A stretch of DNA of 64,000 bases from WQXF01 sp031552825 (GTDB lineage Bacteria; Bacillota; Clostridia; Christensenellales; Aristaeellaceae), in NCBI GenBank assembly GCA_031552825.1, contig JAVBMD010000014.1, positions 10,845 to 74,844 of the forward strand, written 5' to 3'. A program made the position numbers and the translations under genes. The notes under the pieces were generated by a model. The model worked only from the letters and a program-made list of their open reading frames with translations. It made no database searches and was not told the origin of the DNA. Positions 41,301 to 51,859 of this stretch are shown piece after piece (the first letter of the stretch is position 1; every line of letters starts with the position of its first letter).

Positions 41301-43025
41301 CACGATGATCCGCGTCTTCACGCCGGGCAGCACGACGGTATCCGCCTCCTGCGGCAGCGAGAAGGCGACGTTCTCCGCCACCGCCCGCGCGAGCGAGGGC
41401 TGGTTGGGCTTGGGCTTGAGCAGGTAATCGCCGCCGGGCAAGGTCAGCGAAAATCCGCCGCCCGCCTCGGTGCGCAACCGCATCGGCTTGCCCGCCTCAT
41501 CCAGCACCGGCTGGCCGTCCTCGTGCAGCACCTCCAGCTCGGTCTCGCCCACGGGCTGCGGCAACACGCCGCCGTCCTCGCGCACCTCGCCGATGCACAG
41601 CATCCACCGCCCGGACAGCACCGGCGGACACAGCGCCAGCGCCTCGGTCAGCGCCGCCGGGGCAACCGCGAGCTTCTGCCCCTTGCGCAGCGCTTCGGGC
41701 AGCGCGTATCCGGCGGGTATTTCCTCGTAGCGCACGGTATATTCGCCGGGGATCAGCGCCCCGGAAAGCGCGACGCCCGCCGCGTCGGTCACCACGGTGC
41801 CGACCGGCTTGCCGTTTTGCTCGATGACGCAGCGCACGCTGGCCAGCGGCACCCGCTCGGCTTCGGCCTCCCCGGCCTCGGCCTCCAGCCCGCCCAGCGT
41901 CTCAAAGCGCACGTAGCCCTCGTTCTCCCGCGCGCTGAGCGCCAGCTCGGTATCCTCGCCGTTTTCGATGGTGAAGGGCGTTTCCTCGGCCAACTGCGCG
42001 GGCGCGCCCTGCGGCTGCCGCGTGACGCGCAGGATGTATTCCCCGGCCAGCAGCGCGCCCTGCGCCAGCCCGTTGGCGTCGGTGCTCCACGCGATGGGCT
42101 TGTCGGTGCGCGCGTCCAGCGCCAGCGCGCCGTCGCCGGATACCACCGTCAGCTCCACCCCGGCCAGCGGCTTGCGCTCGGCCTGCCCGGTGGGATGCAT
42201 CGCGAAGCGCTCGGCCTGCACGATCAGCCGCCCCATGCGCTGGAACACGAAAATTTCTTCTAGGTTCGCGCCGTCCCGCAGGTCCACGTTGCGCTGCGGG
42301 TTCTTGGCGGGCAGGTATTCCTCCGGCGCTTCGGCGCACGCCAGCGCGTACATGCCCGCCACCGGCGCTTTGGCGCGCCACGAGCCGTCGGCGGCGGTTT
42401 CGCCGCTAAGCGTATCCTGCAGGCGCAGCGTGAATTTCACCCCGGCGATGGGGTTTCCGTCCTCGTCCTGCGCCGTGACGGCAAGCCTGCCGGGCATGGC
42501 GTTTTCGATCACGATTTCCTTCTGCTCCCCGATGGGCAGGTCGCCGGACGCCGCGCGGTATCCCTCGGGCGCGCTCTCCTGCCGCAGGAAAAAATCGATG
42601 CCCTCGGGCAGGGAGAAGCCCACCGGCTCCCCTTCGGTGCGGATCAAGTAGGGGGATTGCGGCGCGCGCGGATCCGGCCAAGGCTGCATCACACCGTCGG
42701 CATCCGGCGCGTACACGCCGAACACCGCGCCGGGCAGGAGCACAGTCTCCGGCGCCTGCCCGTCGGCATCGGCAAATTCGTCGTCGGCAAGCTCGTCGGG
42801 CGCTTCGGTCGCTTCTTCCGCTTCCGCCTCGGCGGCTTCGGGATACACCAGCCCGCGCACCGCCAGCGTATACTGCAACGCCTGTGTCTGCGCGGCCGCC
42901 GGCACAAAGCGCGGCGGCGTTTCGCTCAGCCGCACATCGCCCAGCGCCCAGCCCGCAACCACCACAACGCACACAAAAACCGCAAAAAAGGCGGCTCTTT
43001 TCCGCCATTTCATCCCTGCTGTCAC
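35346..43025 (-). CDS. Giant secreted repeat protein (SpaA/Cna-B and SdrD-B domains)
   Basis: 2559 residues. An N-terminal hydrophobic segment (FFAVFVCVVVVAGWALGD) is a signal peptide or anchor, followed by an acidic Ala/Glu-rich stretch. Residues about 60-1090 hold roughly ten SpaA/Cna-B-like prealbumin domains (GVKFTLRLQD, GEYTVRYEEIPAGYALP). A distinct domain with WNWSDMRTVTG and YRDEQGERHSISSGYDD lies at about 1100-1260. From about 1345 there are eleven SdrD-B-like domains with calcium-type loops (HDADDNGLWDAGE, EDTNNDGLLDAGE, VDTNGNGLQDFGE). The end (DIDVGAKK) has no LPxTG sorting motif or membrane helix. The GTG at 43025 has GGAGG 8 bases upstream; an ATG at 43013 is the alternative. 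Confidence 0.9.
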   Translation of the reverse strand: MTAGMKWRKRAAFFAVFVCVVVVAGWALGDVRLSETPPRFVPAAAQTQALQYTLAVRGLVYPEAAEAEAEEATEAPDELADDEFADADGQAPETVLLPGAVFGVYAPDADGVMQPWPDPRAPQSPYLIRTEGEPVGFSLPEGIDFFLRQESAPEGYRAASGDLPIGEQKEIVIENAMPGRLAVTAQDEDGNPIAGVKFTLRLQDTLSGETAADGSWRAKAPVAGMYALACAEAPEEYLPAKNPQRNVDLRDGANLEEIFVFQRMGRLIVQAERFAMHPTGQAERKPLAGVELTVVSGDGALALDARTDKPIAWSTDANGLAQGALLAGEYILRVTRQPQGAPAQLAEETPFTIENGEDTELALSARENEGYVRFETLGGLEAEAGEAEAERVPLASVRCVIEQNGKPVGTVVTDAAGVALSGALIPGEYTVRYEEIPAGYALPEALRKGQKLAVAPAALTEALALCPPVLSGRWMLCIGEVREDGGVLPQPVGETELEVLHEDGQPVLDEAGKPMRLRTEAGGGFSLTLPGGDYLLKPKPNQPSLARAVAENVAFSLPQEADTVVLPGVKTRIIVHSVQTGGARLGGVAYRVVDQKGETFDLETGEQGSAASMLVEPGSYTIETVQSAEGFGDAEPCEVTAEAGTALEVTLEHKPHGRLEAQVSVKALDSQGNAVQEPASGAQVRLLREGEEEALALALRTDAQGVVRDAAGELPALPEGTYRVAARIAPDGEAESVSEPFEMRDGEQSKVSFMVRAAEGGVRVTLRDAQDAALALADAAFELVPSEGESEALALTTDAQGAALRVQLAKGQYRLRQTRCPEGYDPAPEQAVEVQGGALTELSLTNARRGTLSVSRLGYTFNAEMQPFRVPLQGAYGVYTQEGEAYKPYPSEAGQVVLTTGGLAEEGGAEWAAFPAAPEGVTYYLRQISTGATQGYLNDEEYHPAQVFSGQHTVAEIAATVDRGFFVLTNTALGSGEAIPGAQFALYAQQGERDGQPVWEEAPALTFTLEGASYQNEMALPVGAYRLEMRRAAPGYMLDTDVEPTEQVLEIPAYARRGNPMAKAELRSAPIPKPGDATVAVIHLPLLNVRQEQRIYPPEAQADILAVSVGAARDAQDTPIAAQVVYRLRQGGWNWSDMRTVTGLESGARTVDLSDVKQRIVAVQVRYLNARDGGAQLGAGFSADEVRLTLAQQDKEDGEIRADWFYTMWYRDEQGERHSISSGYDDAAIGVPERLMGKALRPEQDGATTGGIAGIVRRSPDAKAAGALGVRLERIDVPGKAEQIAEIVPEADGSFALDQVPLGTYRLRIAPPPGELLAESPQDEEPGFDEPFTLDAAQRWHWAQAETMLGASVRGALWLDADLDGARGAKEQGAPGIPVSLWQNDTQIAEGTTDAQGGFSAVGLYPGEYTLRVALPQDTVFAKAAQQAEQKLVLTSGQILTLPDAAVVRQGRIAGAVRADGERGVEAAKVELLREGAETPLATVATDAQGGFAFAALMPGNYQIQVTLPEGAVLDGTQEQPWQRIALAMGEAKDGLLVRAVRPATLTVALWEDRRYAGERAEGDPGVSGVKLALMPAGAGDAGDIAWQQSGPDGLVRFETVPPGEYTLLCELPEGWGFTRDAGVGEAFTLSPAQAQELSVGLMLPATVRGAVWHDADDNGLWDAGERPYEGAEVLLESAEQGGEPLRATTDALGAYALEQVPPGQYRLTFALPEGHVFGGKLEGTRELALVLGQRVEHADMGLVQTASVSGSVWEDADDDGQPGEGEDGLASAHVRLFRIDEARKTQALVAETDTDDKGGFAFEGLRPATYRMECQLPEGYVVARAAASTVRFAAEQKGETRSDTFALPMGANIGGVSLGAIRLGEIGGAAWIDNDYDGQRAEEEAALSGVAVSLLREGADAPVATTVTKRDGAFRFAGLRPGEYRVRFTLPEGYLYTRDPERLLLDIAERQADIVVTLAMGETVGEVRVGALQPALLGGVLWEDTNNDGLLDAGEPPLAGVSLKLARADAPEEAYELTTDAQGRWQQDQLMPGSYALRAALPEGYLFAAEPARKSASRAGNLSGIDAAEGESAPIALEAGQRQNAYHIGAIPAAEISGQAWLDEDNDGLLSASDKALPDAEVSLLADGKAVRTARTDASGAYAFTGLRPGVYQLRFALPDAHLFARAPGEAAQGGLVQGVDASQGDSQPFTLTMGERRANQNVGALAAAAITGKLWLDADEDNAIGAGEEGLPGALIECLLAEDAQVLASARTDADGAYAFENLRPGTYQIRVTLGETELFTEQAAALFAQAEPQLGQTAAQALAMGQRLEMPDTGALRAARIQGSAWEDADVNGLQGGDEPPLEGAQVTLLRQEGGAWNTVAAQQVSEAGDYAFEALHPGRYKLRFELPGGYLFTLQSGGEGGSVAPATDESIGESEEFALAMGESRARMSVGGIRPGLIGDTAWVDTNGNGLQDFGEPPLPGVVLTLYAIGEGDSQREVATATTDEYGLYRFDRLRPGRYLVGAELPEGYAFTVNRPDLSEIDSDFPELAGASGSCEEFTLKSGQAKRDIDVGAKK

Positions 43026-43166
43026 GCGTTCATCCTCCACAATGCAGATACAGTTTATAGTAGTCGAAACCGCTGTGCTTGTCAATGTTCGGGCATTTTG
43101 CGTTCACCGCAAAGGCGGGAACGGAGTCCGTCCCCCGCCACCGGAGAGACCGCCGCTCCGGCGGCG

Positions 43167-43321
43167 GGAATCCCTCCACCGCTCACGCGGTCCCCCTCCC
43201 TTTGACAAGGGAGGCTTTTGGAGGCTGGTATATGCTTCTCATTTTATAAAAGATTCTTTGTTCTAGCCCTTAGCCTCCCCTGTCAAAGGGAGGGGGACCG
43301 CCACAGCGGTGGAGGGATTCC
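43167..43321. repeat. Family A element, copy A7 (forward core)
   Basis: Complete copy with left arm GGAATCCCTCCACCGCTCAC, core CTTTTGGAGGCTGGTATATG and right arm CCGCCACAGCGGTGGAGGGA. It fills the gap between dusB and the giant gene. Confidence 0.9.
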
Positions 43322-43366
43322 GTCCTCCACCGGCGCTGCAAGGCTCCCGTCCCCCGCCACCGGAGG

Positions 43367-44356
43367 CTACCCCTCCCGCACCCGCCCGATACATGCCAGC
43401 ATCCCGTCCATCGTATCCATCGTATTGATGGCGGCGCGCAGCTTCGCCGAGCCGGGCAGCCCGCGCAGGTACCACGCGATGTGCTTGCGCATCTCCGGCA
43501 CGGCGGCGCGCTCGCCCTTCCATTCCACCATCATGCGCAGATGCCGCGCGGCCATGTCCATACGCTCGGCGAGGGAGGGCAGGCGGATTGCCTCGCCGAG
43601 CAGCGCCTGCCGGACTTGGGCGAAGATCCACGGATTGCCCATCGCGCCGCGCCCGATCATCACGGCGTCGCAGCCGCTCTGCGCCATGCGGCGGAGCGCG
43701 CCTTCGCCGCTGTCAATATCGCCGTTGCCCAGCACAGGGATGGACAGCGCCGCCTTGACGCGCGCCACAGCCTCCCAATCGGCCTCCCCGGCGTAGAACT
43801 GATCGCGCGTGCGCCCGTGCACCGTTACCGCCGCCGCGCCGCTCTCCTGCGCGATGCGCGCGAAGGCCAGCTCGTCCCGCGCGCCCGCGTCCCAGCCCAA
43901 GCGCATCTTGACGGTCACCGGCCACGGCACCGCCCGCGCCGCCGCCTCCACGATGCGCCCGGCCAGCACCGGCTCGCGCAGCAGCGCGCTGCCCGCGCCC
44001 TCGCGCACGATCTTGGGCGCAGGGCATCCCATGTTCAAATCCAGCAGGCAAAAGCCGTGCCCGGCCTCGTAAAGCCGCCGCGCCGCCTCGGCCACCGTGG
44101 CCGGATCGTTGCCGAACAGCTGCAGCGCCGTCGGCCCCGAGCCGGGCAGCGTGCGCAGCAGATCGCGCTGGGCGCGGTTATCGGGCGGCGCGCAAAGCAC
44201 GCCCTTGGCGCTGAGCATTTCGGTGACGGTCAGCGCCGCGCCCTGCTCGCGGCACAACAAGCGAAAGGGAGCGTCGGTCACGCCAGCCATCGGCGCGAGC
44301 ACCGCCCCCTGTTCAAGCAAAAAATTCCCGATTCGTACCGGTTCTGCGGTCTGCAT
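43367..44356 (-). CDS. dusB: tRNA-dihydrouridine synthase
   Basis: 329 residues. An FMN enzyme that reduces uridine to dihydrouridine in tRNA. It has the family start LAPMAGVTDAPFRLLCREQG, LQLFGNDP, DLNMGCPAPKIVREGAGSAL (with the catalytic Cys), VKMRLGWD, VHGRTRDQFYAGEADW and GNGDIDSGEGAL followed by IGRGAMGNPWIF. The ATG at 44356 shares one base with the upstream stop (TGATG) and has GGAGGA in front, so it is coupled to the small membrane protein gene. Confidence 0.95.
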   Translation of the reverse strand: MQTAEPVRIGNFLLEQGAVLAPMAGVTDAPFRLLCREQGAALTVTEMLSAKGVLCAPPDNRAQRDLLRTLPGSGPTALQLFGNDPATVAEAARRLYEAGHGFCLLDLNMGCPAPKIVREGAGSALLREPVLAGRIVEAAARAVPWPVTVKMRLGWDAGARDELAFARIAQESGAAAVTVHGRTRDQFYAGEADWEAVARVKAALSIPVLGNGDIDSGEGALRRMAQSGCDAVMIGRGAMGNPWIFAQVRQALLGEAIRLPSLAERMDMAARHLRMMVEWKGERAAVPEMRKHIAWYLRGLPGSAKLRAAINTMDTMDGMLACIGRVREG

Positions 44357-44892
44357 CAGGGAAGCTCCTCCATCATCTGCATACCGGAGATCTTCCATTG
44401 CCCGTTAACCCGCGCCAGCGTCACGCGGTAGCGCGCCTTCTGCCACTTGGGCGGCTCGAGCGCCGCCTCGCCCCCGGCGGCCAGCGCCGCATCGCGCCGC
44501 GCGGCTTTGATCTTGCCATCGATGCGCGGCACGTCCTCGACCACCGTCGCGCGCGCTACGGTCTCCCATGGCCAGCTCCACACCCATTCCAGCGTCATGC
44601 TGTGATCGTAGCCGCGGATATCGTAATTCGCGTAAGGCGAGCGATCCGACATGCCCACGCGCAGCAGCTGATCGTTCTGCAAAAACTCGCTGCGGAAAAA
44701 CTTGGTCAGCTCCGCAGGCTCCTTCTGCACGAGCACCACGCCTGCGCGCGCGTCGAGCCCGTCGTCGAGCAAAATATAGATGTTGGCGGTATTCATCGCC
44801 AAGTAAAACGACACGATCAGGATGCCGGACACCACGATGATCCAAAACATGCGCGTGGTGACGAACCAAAGAAAGCGGCGCAGATATTGCAC
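44356..44892 (-). CDS. Membrane-anchored protein of unknown function
   Basis: 178 residues. One N-terminal helix (MFWIIVVSGILIVSFYLAMN) and an outside domain with FFRSEFLQNDQLLRV, WVWSWPWETVARATVVEDVP and YRVTLARVNGQWKISGMQMM. The last part, a Trp-containing strand pair, resembles the end of NTF2-like domains; this is an inference. Starts with GTG at 44892, with GGGGGG upstream, and is translationally coupled to dusB. Confidence 0.78.
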   Translation of the reverse strand: MQYLRRFLWFVTTRMFWIIVVSGILIVSFYLAMNTANIYILLDDGLDARAGVVLVQKEPAELTKFFRSEFLQNDQLLRVGMSDRSPYANYDIRGYDHSMTLEWVWSWPWETVARATVVEDVPRIDGKIKAARRDAALAAGGEAALEPPKWQKARYRVTLARVNGQWKISGMQMMEELP

Positions 44893-45082
44893 AGGCTTGT
44901 CCCCCCTGCCTCAGCGCTGCGCGCCGGGCGAAAAATGTCATCGGCTGAAATGCCATCAATGGGGATAGTATACCCGTTTATGCGTCGCAAGTCTAGCTTT
45001 GGTTGCGGGGGAATCCGCCGCTGCGGGCGGGCAGGGACGGAATCCCACCACCAACGCCGGAGAAACCGCCGCTTCGGCGGCG

Positions 45083-45239
45083 GGAATCCCTCCACCGCCT
45101 GCGGGCGGTCCCCCTCCCTTTGAGAAGGGAGGCTAGGGGCTAGAACTAAGAACCTTTTATGAAAACAGAATCATACACCAGCCTCCAAAAGCCTCCCTTG
45201 TCAAAGGGAGGTGCCGCCCTCAGGCGGTGGAGGGATTCC
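45083..45239. repeat. Family A element, copy A8 (reverse core)
   Basis: Left arm GGAATCCCTCCACCGCCTGC, core CCAGCCTCCAAAAGCCTCCC, right arm CCGCCCTCAGGCGGTGGAGG. The stretch 44990-45082 before it holds degenerate pieces (CCGCCGCTTCGGCGGCGGGA); no gene is seen. Confidence 0.9.
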
Positions 45240-45295
45240 GTTCCCCGGTGGCGGCAGAGGGATTCCGTCCCTAGGAAACCGTCGCTTCGGCGGCG

Positions 45296-45450
45296 GGAAT
45301 CCCCCCACCGCTGCGGCGGTTCCCCTCCCTTTGACAAGGGATGCTAGGGGCTAGAACTAAGAACCTTTTATGAAAACAGAATCATATACCAGCCTCCAAA
45401 AGCCTCCCTTGTTAAAGGGAGGGGGACCGCGTGAGCGGTGGGGGGATTCC
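45296..45450. repeat. Family A element, copy A9 (reverse core)
   Basis: Tandem neighbour of A8, with a core almost identical to it (AGAACCTTTTATGAAAACAG is shared) and arms differing at the tips (CCGCTGCGGCGGT; CCGCGTGAGCGGT). Degenerate remnants run to the kinase stop at 45516. Confidence 0.9.
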
Positions 45451-45515
45451 GTCCCTGCCCCGCGTGAGCGGCGAGGATTCCGTCCCTACCCGCGCGAGCG
45501 GGCGGCGGTATCCCG

Positions 45516-48413
<2,898 letters not shown>

Positions 48414-48448
48414 GTGCGCGCACACTTCCTCTCTTGTAGTACGGCACT

Positions 48449-48477
48449 ATTCTAACGAAATTTTTCCAATATTACAA
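48449..48477 (-). promoter_or_regulatory. Promoter of the hybrid kinase gene
   Basis: On the minus strand TTGTAA (48472-48477) and TAGAAT (48449-48454) are 17 bases apart. Just upstream, GCAGTT...AACTGC (48478-48499) is an inverted repeat that could be a regulator site. Confidence 0.65.
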
Positions 48478-48605
48478 GCAGTTTTTATTAATTAACTGCA
48501 ATTTCATATCATATATGTAACCAAATTTGTAACCACACGCTCACCAAAGGGATTTCCCGTACCGGCGTCGAACCTATCGGCAGTGCAGCAAAGGGAGGAT
48601 ATTTT

Positions 48606-49073
48606 ATGGATCGCGAAGCCTTCATCGCCCAAATCCAAGAGCAGGAACGCGCGCTGCTCTTCGATCGCTTTCATAACCAGGACGCATGGGAGATCGGCGA
48701 GCGGCTTGCGCGGCGCGGGCGCGCCGAGGGCAAGGCCATCACCATCCACATCTCGTTAAACCGCCATCTGCTGTTCCATTGCGCGCTGGAGGGCACCTCG
48801 CCCAACAACGAAAACTGGATCACCGGCAAGGAGAACGTGGTCTATCACTTCTTCCAAAGCTCGCAGCTGCTGGAGCTTTCGCTGCAGGCCAAGGGGCGCG
48901 CCCTCGCCGATTACGGGCTCGACCCGGCGCTGTACAAGGCCTCGGGCGGCGGCTTCCCGATCAAGCTGCGCGGCGCGGGCGTGGTCGGCGCCATCGTGGT
49001 TTCCGGCATGGCGGGGCATGAGGATCACGGCTGGGTGGTCGAGGCGATCCGGGAGCAGCTCGCCAAGGCGTAA
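48606..49073 (+). CDS. UPF0303/heme-degrading-domain (DUF336-like) protein
   Basis: 155 residues. The layout matches the UPF0303 (YBR137W-like) family: RALLFDRFHNQDAWEIGERL, ITIHISLNRHLLFHCALEGT, NNENWITGKENVVYHF, DPALYKASGGGFPIKLRGAG and VGAIVVSGMAGHEDHGWVVE. Related proteins bind heme or cobalamin derivatives; the ligand here is not known. GGGAGG lies 7 bases before the ATG. It is divergent from the kinase gene. Confidence 0.9.
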   Translation: MDREAFIAQIQEQERALLFDRFHNQDAWEIGERLARRGRAEGKAITIHISLNRHLLFHCALEGTSPNNENWITGKENVVYHFFQSSQLLELSLQAKGRALADYGLDPALYKASGGGFPIKLRGAGVVGAIVVSGMAGHEDHGWVVEAIREQLAKA

Positions 49074-49123
49074 ACCTCCGCGCAACGAAAGACCCGGGCT
49101 CGTTTGAACCCAGGTCTCAGACC

Positions 49124-49291
49124 ATCAACAAAGTCACGCAGATGGGCTGCGAAGGTCCAGGGCGATCGCAAAGCCCTGGTCGCATCCGCAGATGCGAAAT
49201 GCCCTGAAGCAAGGTTTGTTAGGAATTCCACCCTTTGCGAAGGGCGGCCAAAGGGCTTATCGCTCGCCCTTTGGAATCCTTCTCTACGCAT
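49124..49291. repeat. Family B' element, copy 2 (168 bp)
   Basis: Nearly identical to 30053-30220. It starts ATCAACAAAGTC and, just after the element, GACTTTGTTGAT (49298-49309) is the exact inverse of that end, which gives terminal inverted repeats. It lies 51 bases after the UPF0303 stop. Confidence 0.88.
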
Positions 49292-49314
49292 CAAACGACT
49301 TTGTTGATACGCTG

Positions 49315-49339
49315 AAAAGCGGCAATTGCCGCTTTTTTT
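49315..49339. terminator. Bidirectional terminator at the end of the sugar ABC operon
   Basis: AAAAGCGGCAATTGCCGCTTTT is a perfect palindrome with T runs on both strands, 9 bases after the stop of the ATPase gene. Confidence 0.9.
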
Positions 49340-49347
49340 GATACCGG

Positions 49348-50856
49348 TTACAGCGTCTTGGAAAGGATGGCCTCCTGCGTAAAGCCCGCGCGCTCGGTAA
49401 GCTCCGCCGATACGGTGCCGCGCCGCATCACGTAAATGCGGTCGCTCATGCCGATCAGCTCCGGCAGCTCCGAGGAGATCATGAGGATCGCCACGCCCTC
49501 GGCGGCTAAATTATCGATGATCTCATAGATTTCCGCCTTGGCGCCCACGTCGACGCCGCGCGTCGGCTCGTCGAGGATCAATAGGCGCGGCTTGGCCGCC
49601 AGCCACTTGCCCAGCGCCACCTTCTGCTGGTTGCCGCCGCTGAGCGTTGCCGCCGCTTGCTCCCCGCCGCGGCAGGCGATGCGCAGCTTGCGGATCATCT
49701 CGGCGGCGATGTCGCGCTCCACCTTGGGGCGCAGGCGGGTGTCGGGGAACAGGCGGCGCAGCGAGGGCAGCGTCAGGTTCTGCTCGATGCTCATCGGCAG
49801 CACCAGCCCCTCGATCTTGCGATCCTCGGTCAGGTACATCAGCCCTTGCTCGATCAGCCGCTTGGGCGAAAGGCTCTGCACGCGCTGCCCCTCATAATAA
49901 ATCTCACCGCCGAAAAACCGGCGCGCGCCGAAGATGCACTTGGCCAGCTCGGTGCGCCCCGCGCCCACCAGCCCGCCGATGCCCACCACCTCGCCCCGCT
50001 TCACGCGCAGCGAGATCGGCTCGGTGCCCGGGGCGATGCGCAGATTTTCTACCCGCAAAATCTCCTCATCGGCAGGCACATGCTTGCAGGTGTGCATGTG
50101 GCTGAGCGTGCGCCCCACCATCATGCTCACCACCTTCTCGTGGGAAAACTCGCTCATGTCGATGGTGCCGACAAAGCCGCCGTCGCGCAGCACCGTCAGC
50201 CGCTCGCCGATTTCCTTGAGCTCCTCGAATCGGTGCGAGATATAGATGATGCTCACGCCGCGCTTTTTCAGGTCGCGGATGATGTCAAACAGGTGGTCGA
50301 TCTCGGTCTGCGTGAGGCTGGCGGTGGGTTCGTCCATAATGATGATCTTGGCGTCGGAGGAGACCGCCTTGACGATCTCCACCATCTGCTGCTGCGCGGT
50401 AGAAAGGTTGCGCACCAGCGTGCGCGGATCGATGTCGAAGCCCAGCTGCATCAGCATCTCCCGGCTCTGCGCGTACATCTGCTTGCGATCGGCGAACAGC
50501 TTGCCCAGCTCCTTGCCGAGAAAGAGGTTCTGCGCCACATCCAGGTTCAGGCACAGATCCAGCTCCTGATGGATGAAGCCGACGCCCATCGCCTGCGCCT
50601 GCTTGGGCGAGCTGAAGTGTACCTCTTTCCCGAAAAGCTTCATCGTACCCTCGTCGTGCGGGATGATGCCGCCGAGGATCTTCATCAGCGTCGACTTGCC
50701 CGCGCCGTTCTCACCGACGAGGATGTGTACCTCCTGCTCCCGCACGTCGAAGTGTACGTCATGCAAAATCTTGACGTCGGTGCCGCGCAGCGGCTTGCCG
50801 TAGGCGTCGAACACATACTTGGTAATGCGGTCCATTTCTAATATGGTCTTGCTCAT
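49348..50856 (-). CDS. Sugar ABC transporter ATPase (RbsA/MglA type)
   Basis: 502 residues with two ABC domains. The first has Walker A VGENGAGKSTLMKILGG, Q-loop IHQELDLCLN, signature LSTAQQQMVEI and Walker B IIIMDEPTASL. The second has a degenerate Walker A (GGLVGAGRTELAKCIFG), signature LSGGNQQKVALGKWL and Walker B LLILDEPTRGVDVG, as usual for the ribose/galactose class. It drives uptake through the two permeases encoded upstream. It is the last gene of the operon; the ATG is 11 bases after the permease stop. Confidence 0.95.
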   Translation of the reverse strand: MSKTILEMDRITKYVFDAYGKPLRGTDVKILHDVHFDVREQEVHILVGENGAGKSTLMKILGGIIPHDEGTMKLFGKEVHFSSPKQAQAMGVGFIHQELDLCLNLDVAQNLFLGKELGKLFADRKQMYAQSREMLMQLGFDIDPRTLVRNLSTAQQQMVEIVKAVSSDAKIIIMDEPTASLTQTEIDHLFDIIRDLKKRGVSIIYISHRFEELKEIGERLTVLRDGGFVGTIDMSEFSHEKVVSMMVGRTLSHMHTCKHVPADEEILRVENLRIAPGTEPISLRVKRGEVVGIGGLVGAGRTELAKCIFGARRFFGGEIYYEGQRVQSLSPKRLIEQGLMYLTEDRKIEGLVLPMSIEQNLTLPSLRRLFPDTRLRPKVERDIAAEMIRKLRIACRGGEQAAATLSGGNQQKVALGKWLAAKPRLLILDEPTRGVDVGAKAEIYEIIDNLAAEGVAILMISSELPELIGMSDRIYVMRRGTVSAELTERAGFTQEAILSKTL

Positions 50857-50867
50857 ATGCCTCTCCC

Positions 50868-51836
50868 CTACAGCTTTTTGTTCTTGAGGTTTTCAAAGAT
50901 GATGGCCAGCAGGATCACCAGCCCGACGATCGAACCGTTCCAATAGTACGGTACGCCGAGCAGCGTGATGCAGCTGTTGATAATCTTCAGCGACAGCACG
51001 CCGAAGATCACCCCCGGCACCGAACCGACGCCGCCGTAGAGGCTGACGCCGCCCAGCACCGCGCCGGTCACCACCTGAAAGGTGTACTCGCCGCCGCCCA
51101 TGGTGGGCTGCGCGCAGTTGACGTCGATGGAGAGCAGGATGCCCGCTACGCTGGCCAGCACCGCGCTGAGCACGTACACCGATACGTTGATGGCGCCGGT
51201 GGGGATGCCGCTGAGGCGGCTGGCGGGTTCTGAGAGGCCGAAGGCCGAAAGCGAGCGGCCGTAGGTCGAGCGGTGCAGCACGTAAAAGAAGATCAGGCAG
51301 AATACCGCCGCGATCACCACCGTGGTATTGAGCTGCCCAAGCTTGGTCTTGCCGATGGCCAGAAAGGCGGCGGGCAGGCGGTTGATCGAAGCGCCGTTGG
51401 AGATGATTTGCGCGATGCCGAAGGCGATAAAGCCGGTGCTCAGCGTGGTGATAAACGCCGGTACCTTGAGCCGCTGCACGCAAAAGCCGTTGAACAGACC
51501 GACCAGCGCGCCCACCAGCAGCGTGATCGGGATCGCCAGCCAGATCGGCACCGCGTAAGTCTTGACCAGCAGCCCCACCGTGATGGAGGTCAGGCCGATC
51601 ACGTAGCCCAGCGAAAGGTCGATGCCGCCGGTCATCAGCACGATGGTCATGCCGATGCAGGCGATGATCGGGATGGCGGCTTGCTTGAGCAGCAGCGAAA
51701 AGTTGTTCCAGCTAAAGAATCGGTTGACGAACAGCGAGGCCAGCACCATCAGGATAAAAAAGATCACAAAGCTTCCGTTCTTCTTGACAAATCGAGCGAT
51801 AGACTGGCTCGATTTCGTTTGCTTATTCGCGGTCAT
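50868..51836 (-). CDS. Sugar ABC transporter permease (RbsC type), second copy
   Basis: 322 residues with about ten membrane helices. The BPD_transp_2 signature is visible: ACIGMTIVLMTGGIDLSLGY, FNGFCVQRLKVPAFITTLST, GGEYTFQVVTGAVLGGVSLY. About 24 bases after the first permease gene; AAGGGTGA precedes the ATG. Confidence 0.95.
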   Translation of the reverse strand: MTANKQTKSSQSIARFVKKNGSFVIFFILMVLASLFVNRFFSWNNFSLLLKQAAIPIIACIGMTIVLMTGGIDLSLGYVIGLTSITVGLLVKTYAVPIWLAIPITLLVGALVGLFNGFCVQRLKVPAFITTLSTGFIAFGIAQIISNGASINRLPAAFLAIGKTKLGQLNTTVVIAAVFCLIFFYVLHRSTYGRSLSAFGLSEPASRLSGIPTGAINVSVYVLSAVLASVAGILLSIDVNCAQPTMGGGEYTFQVVTGAVLGGVSLYGGVGSVPGVIFGVLSLKIINSCITLLGVPYYWNGSIVGLVILLAIIFENLKNKKL

Positions 51837-51859
51837 ATCGGCTCACCCTTTCACTCGAT

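Noticed and set aside
39777..42263. Long open frames opposite real genes (for example 39777-42263, 46125-48002, 9426-11441 and 59258-61408 on the plus strand)
   Set aside because: They are rich in His, Arg, Ala and Gly, lack domain motifs and lie opposite genes with clear families; they are shadows caused by high GC.
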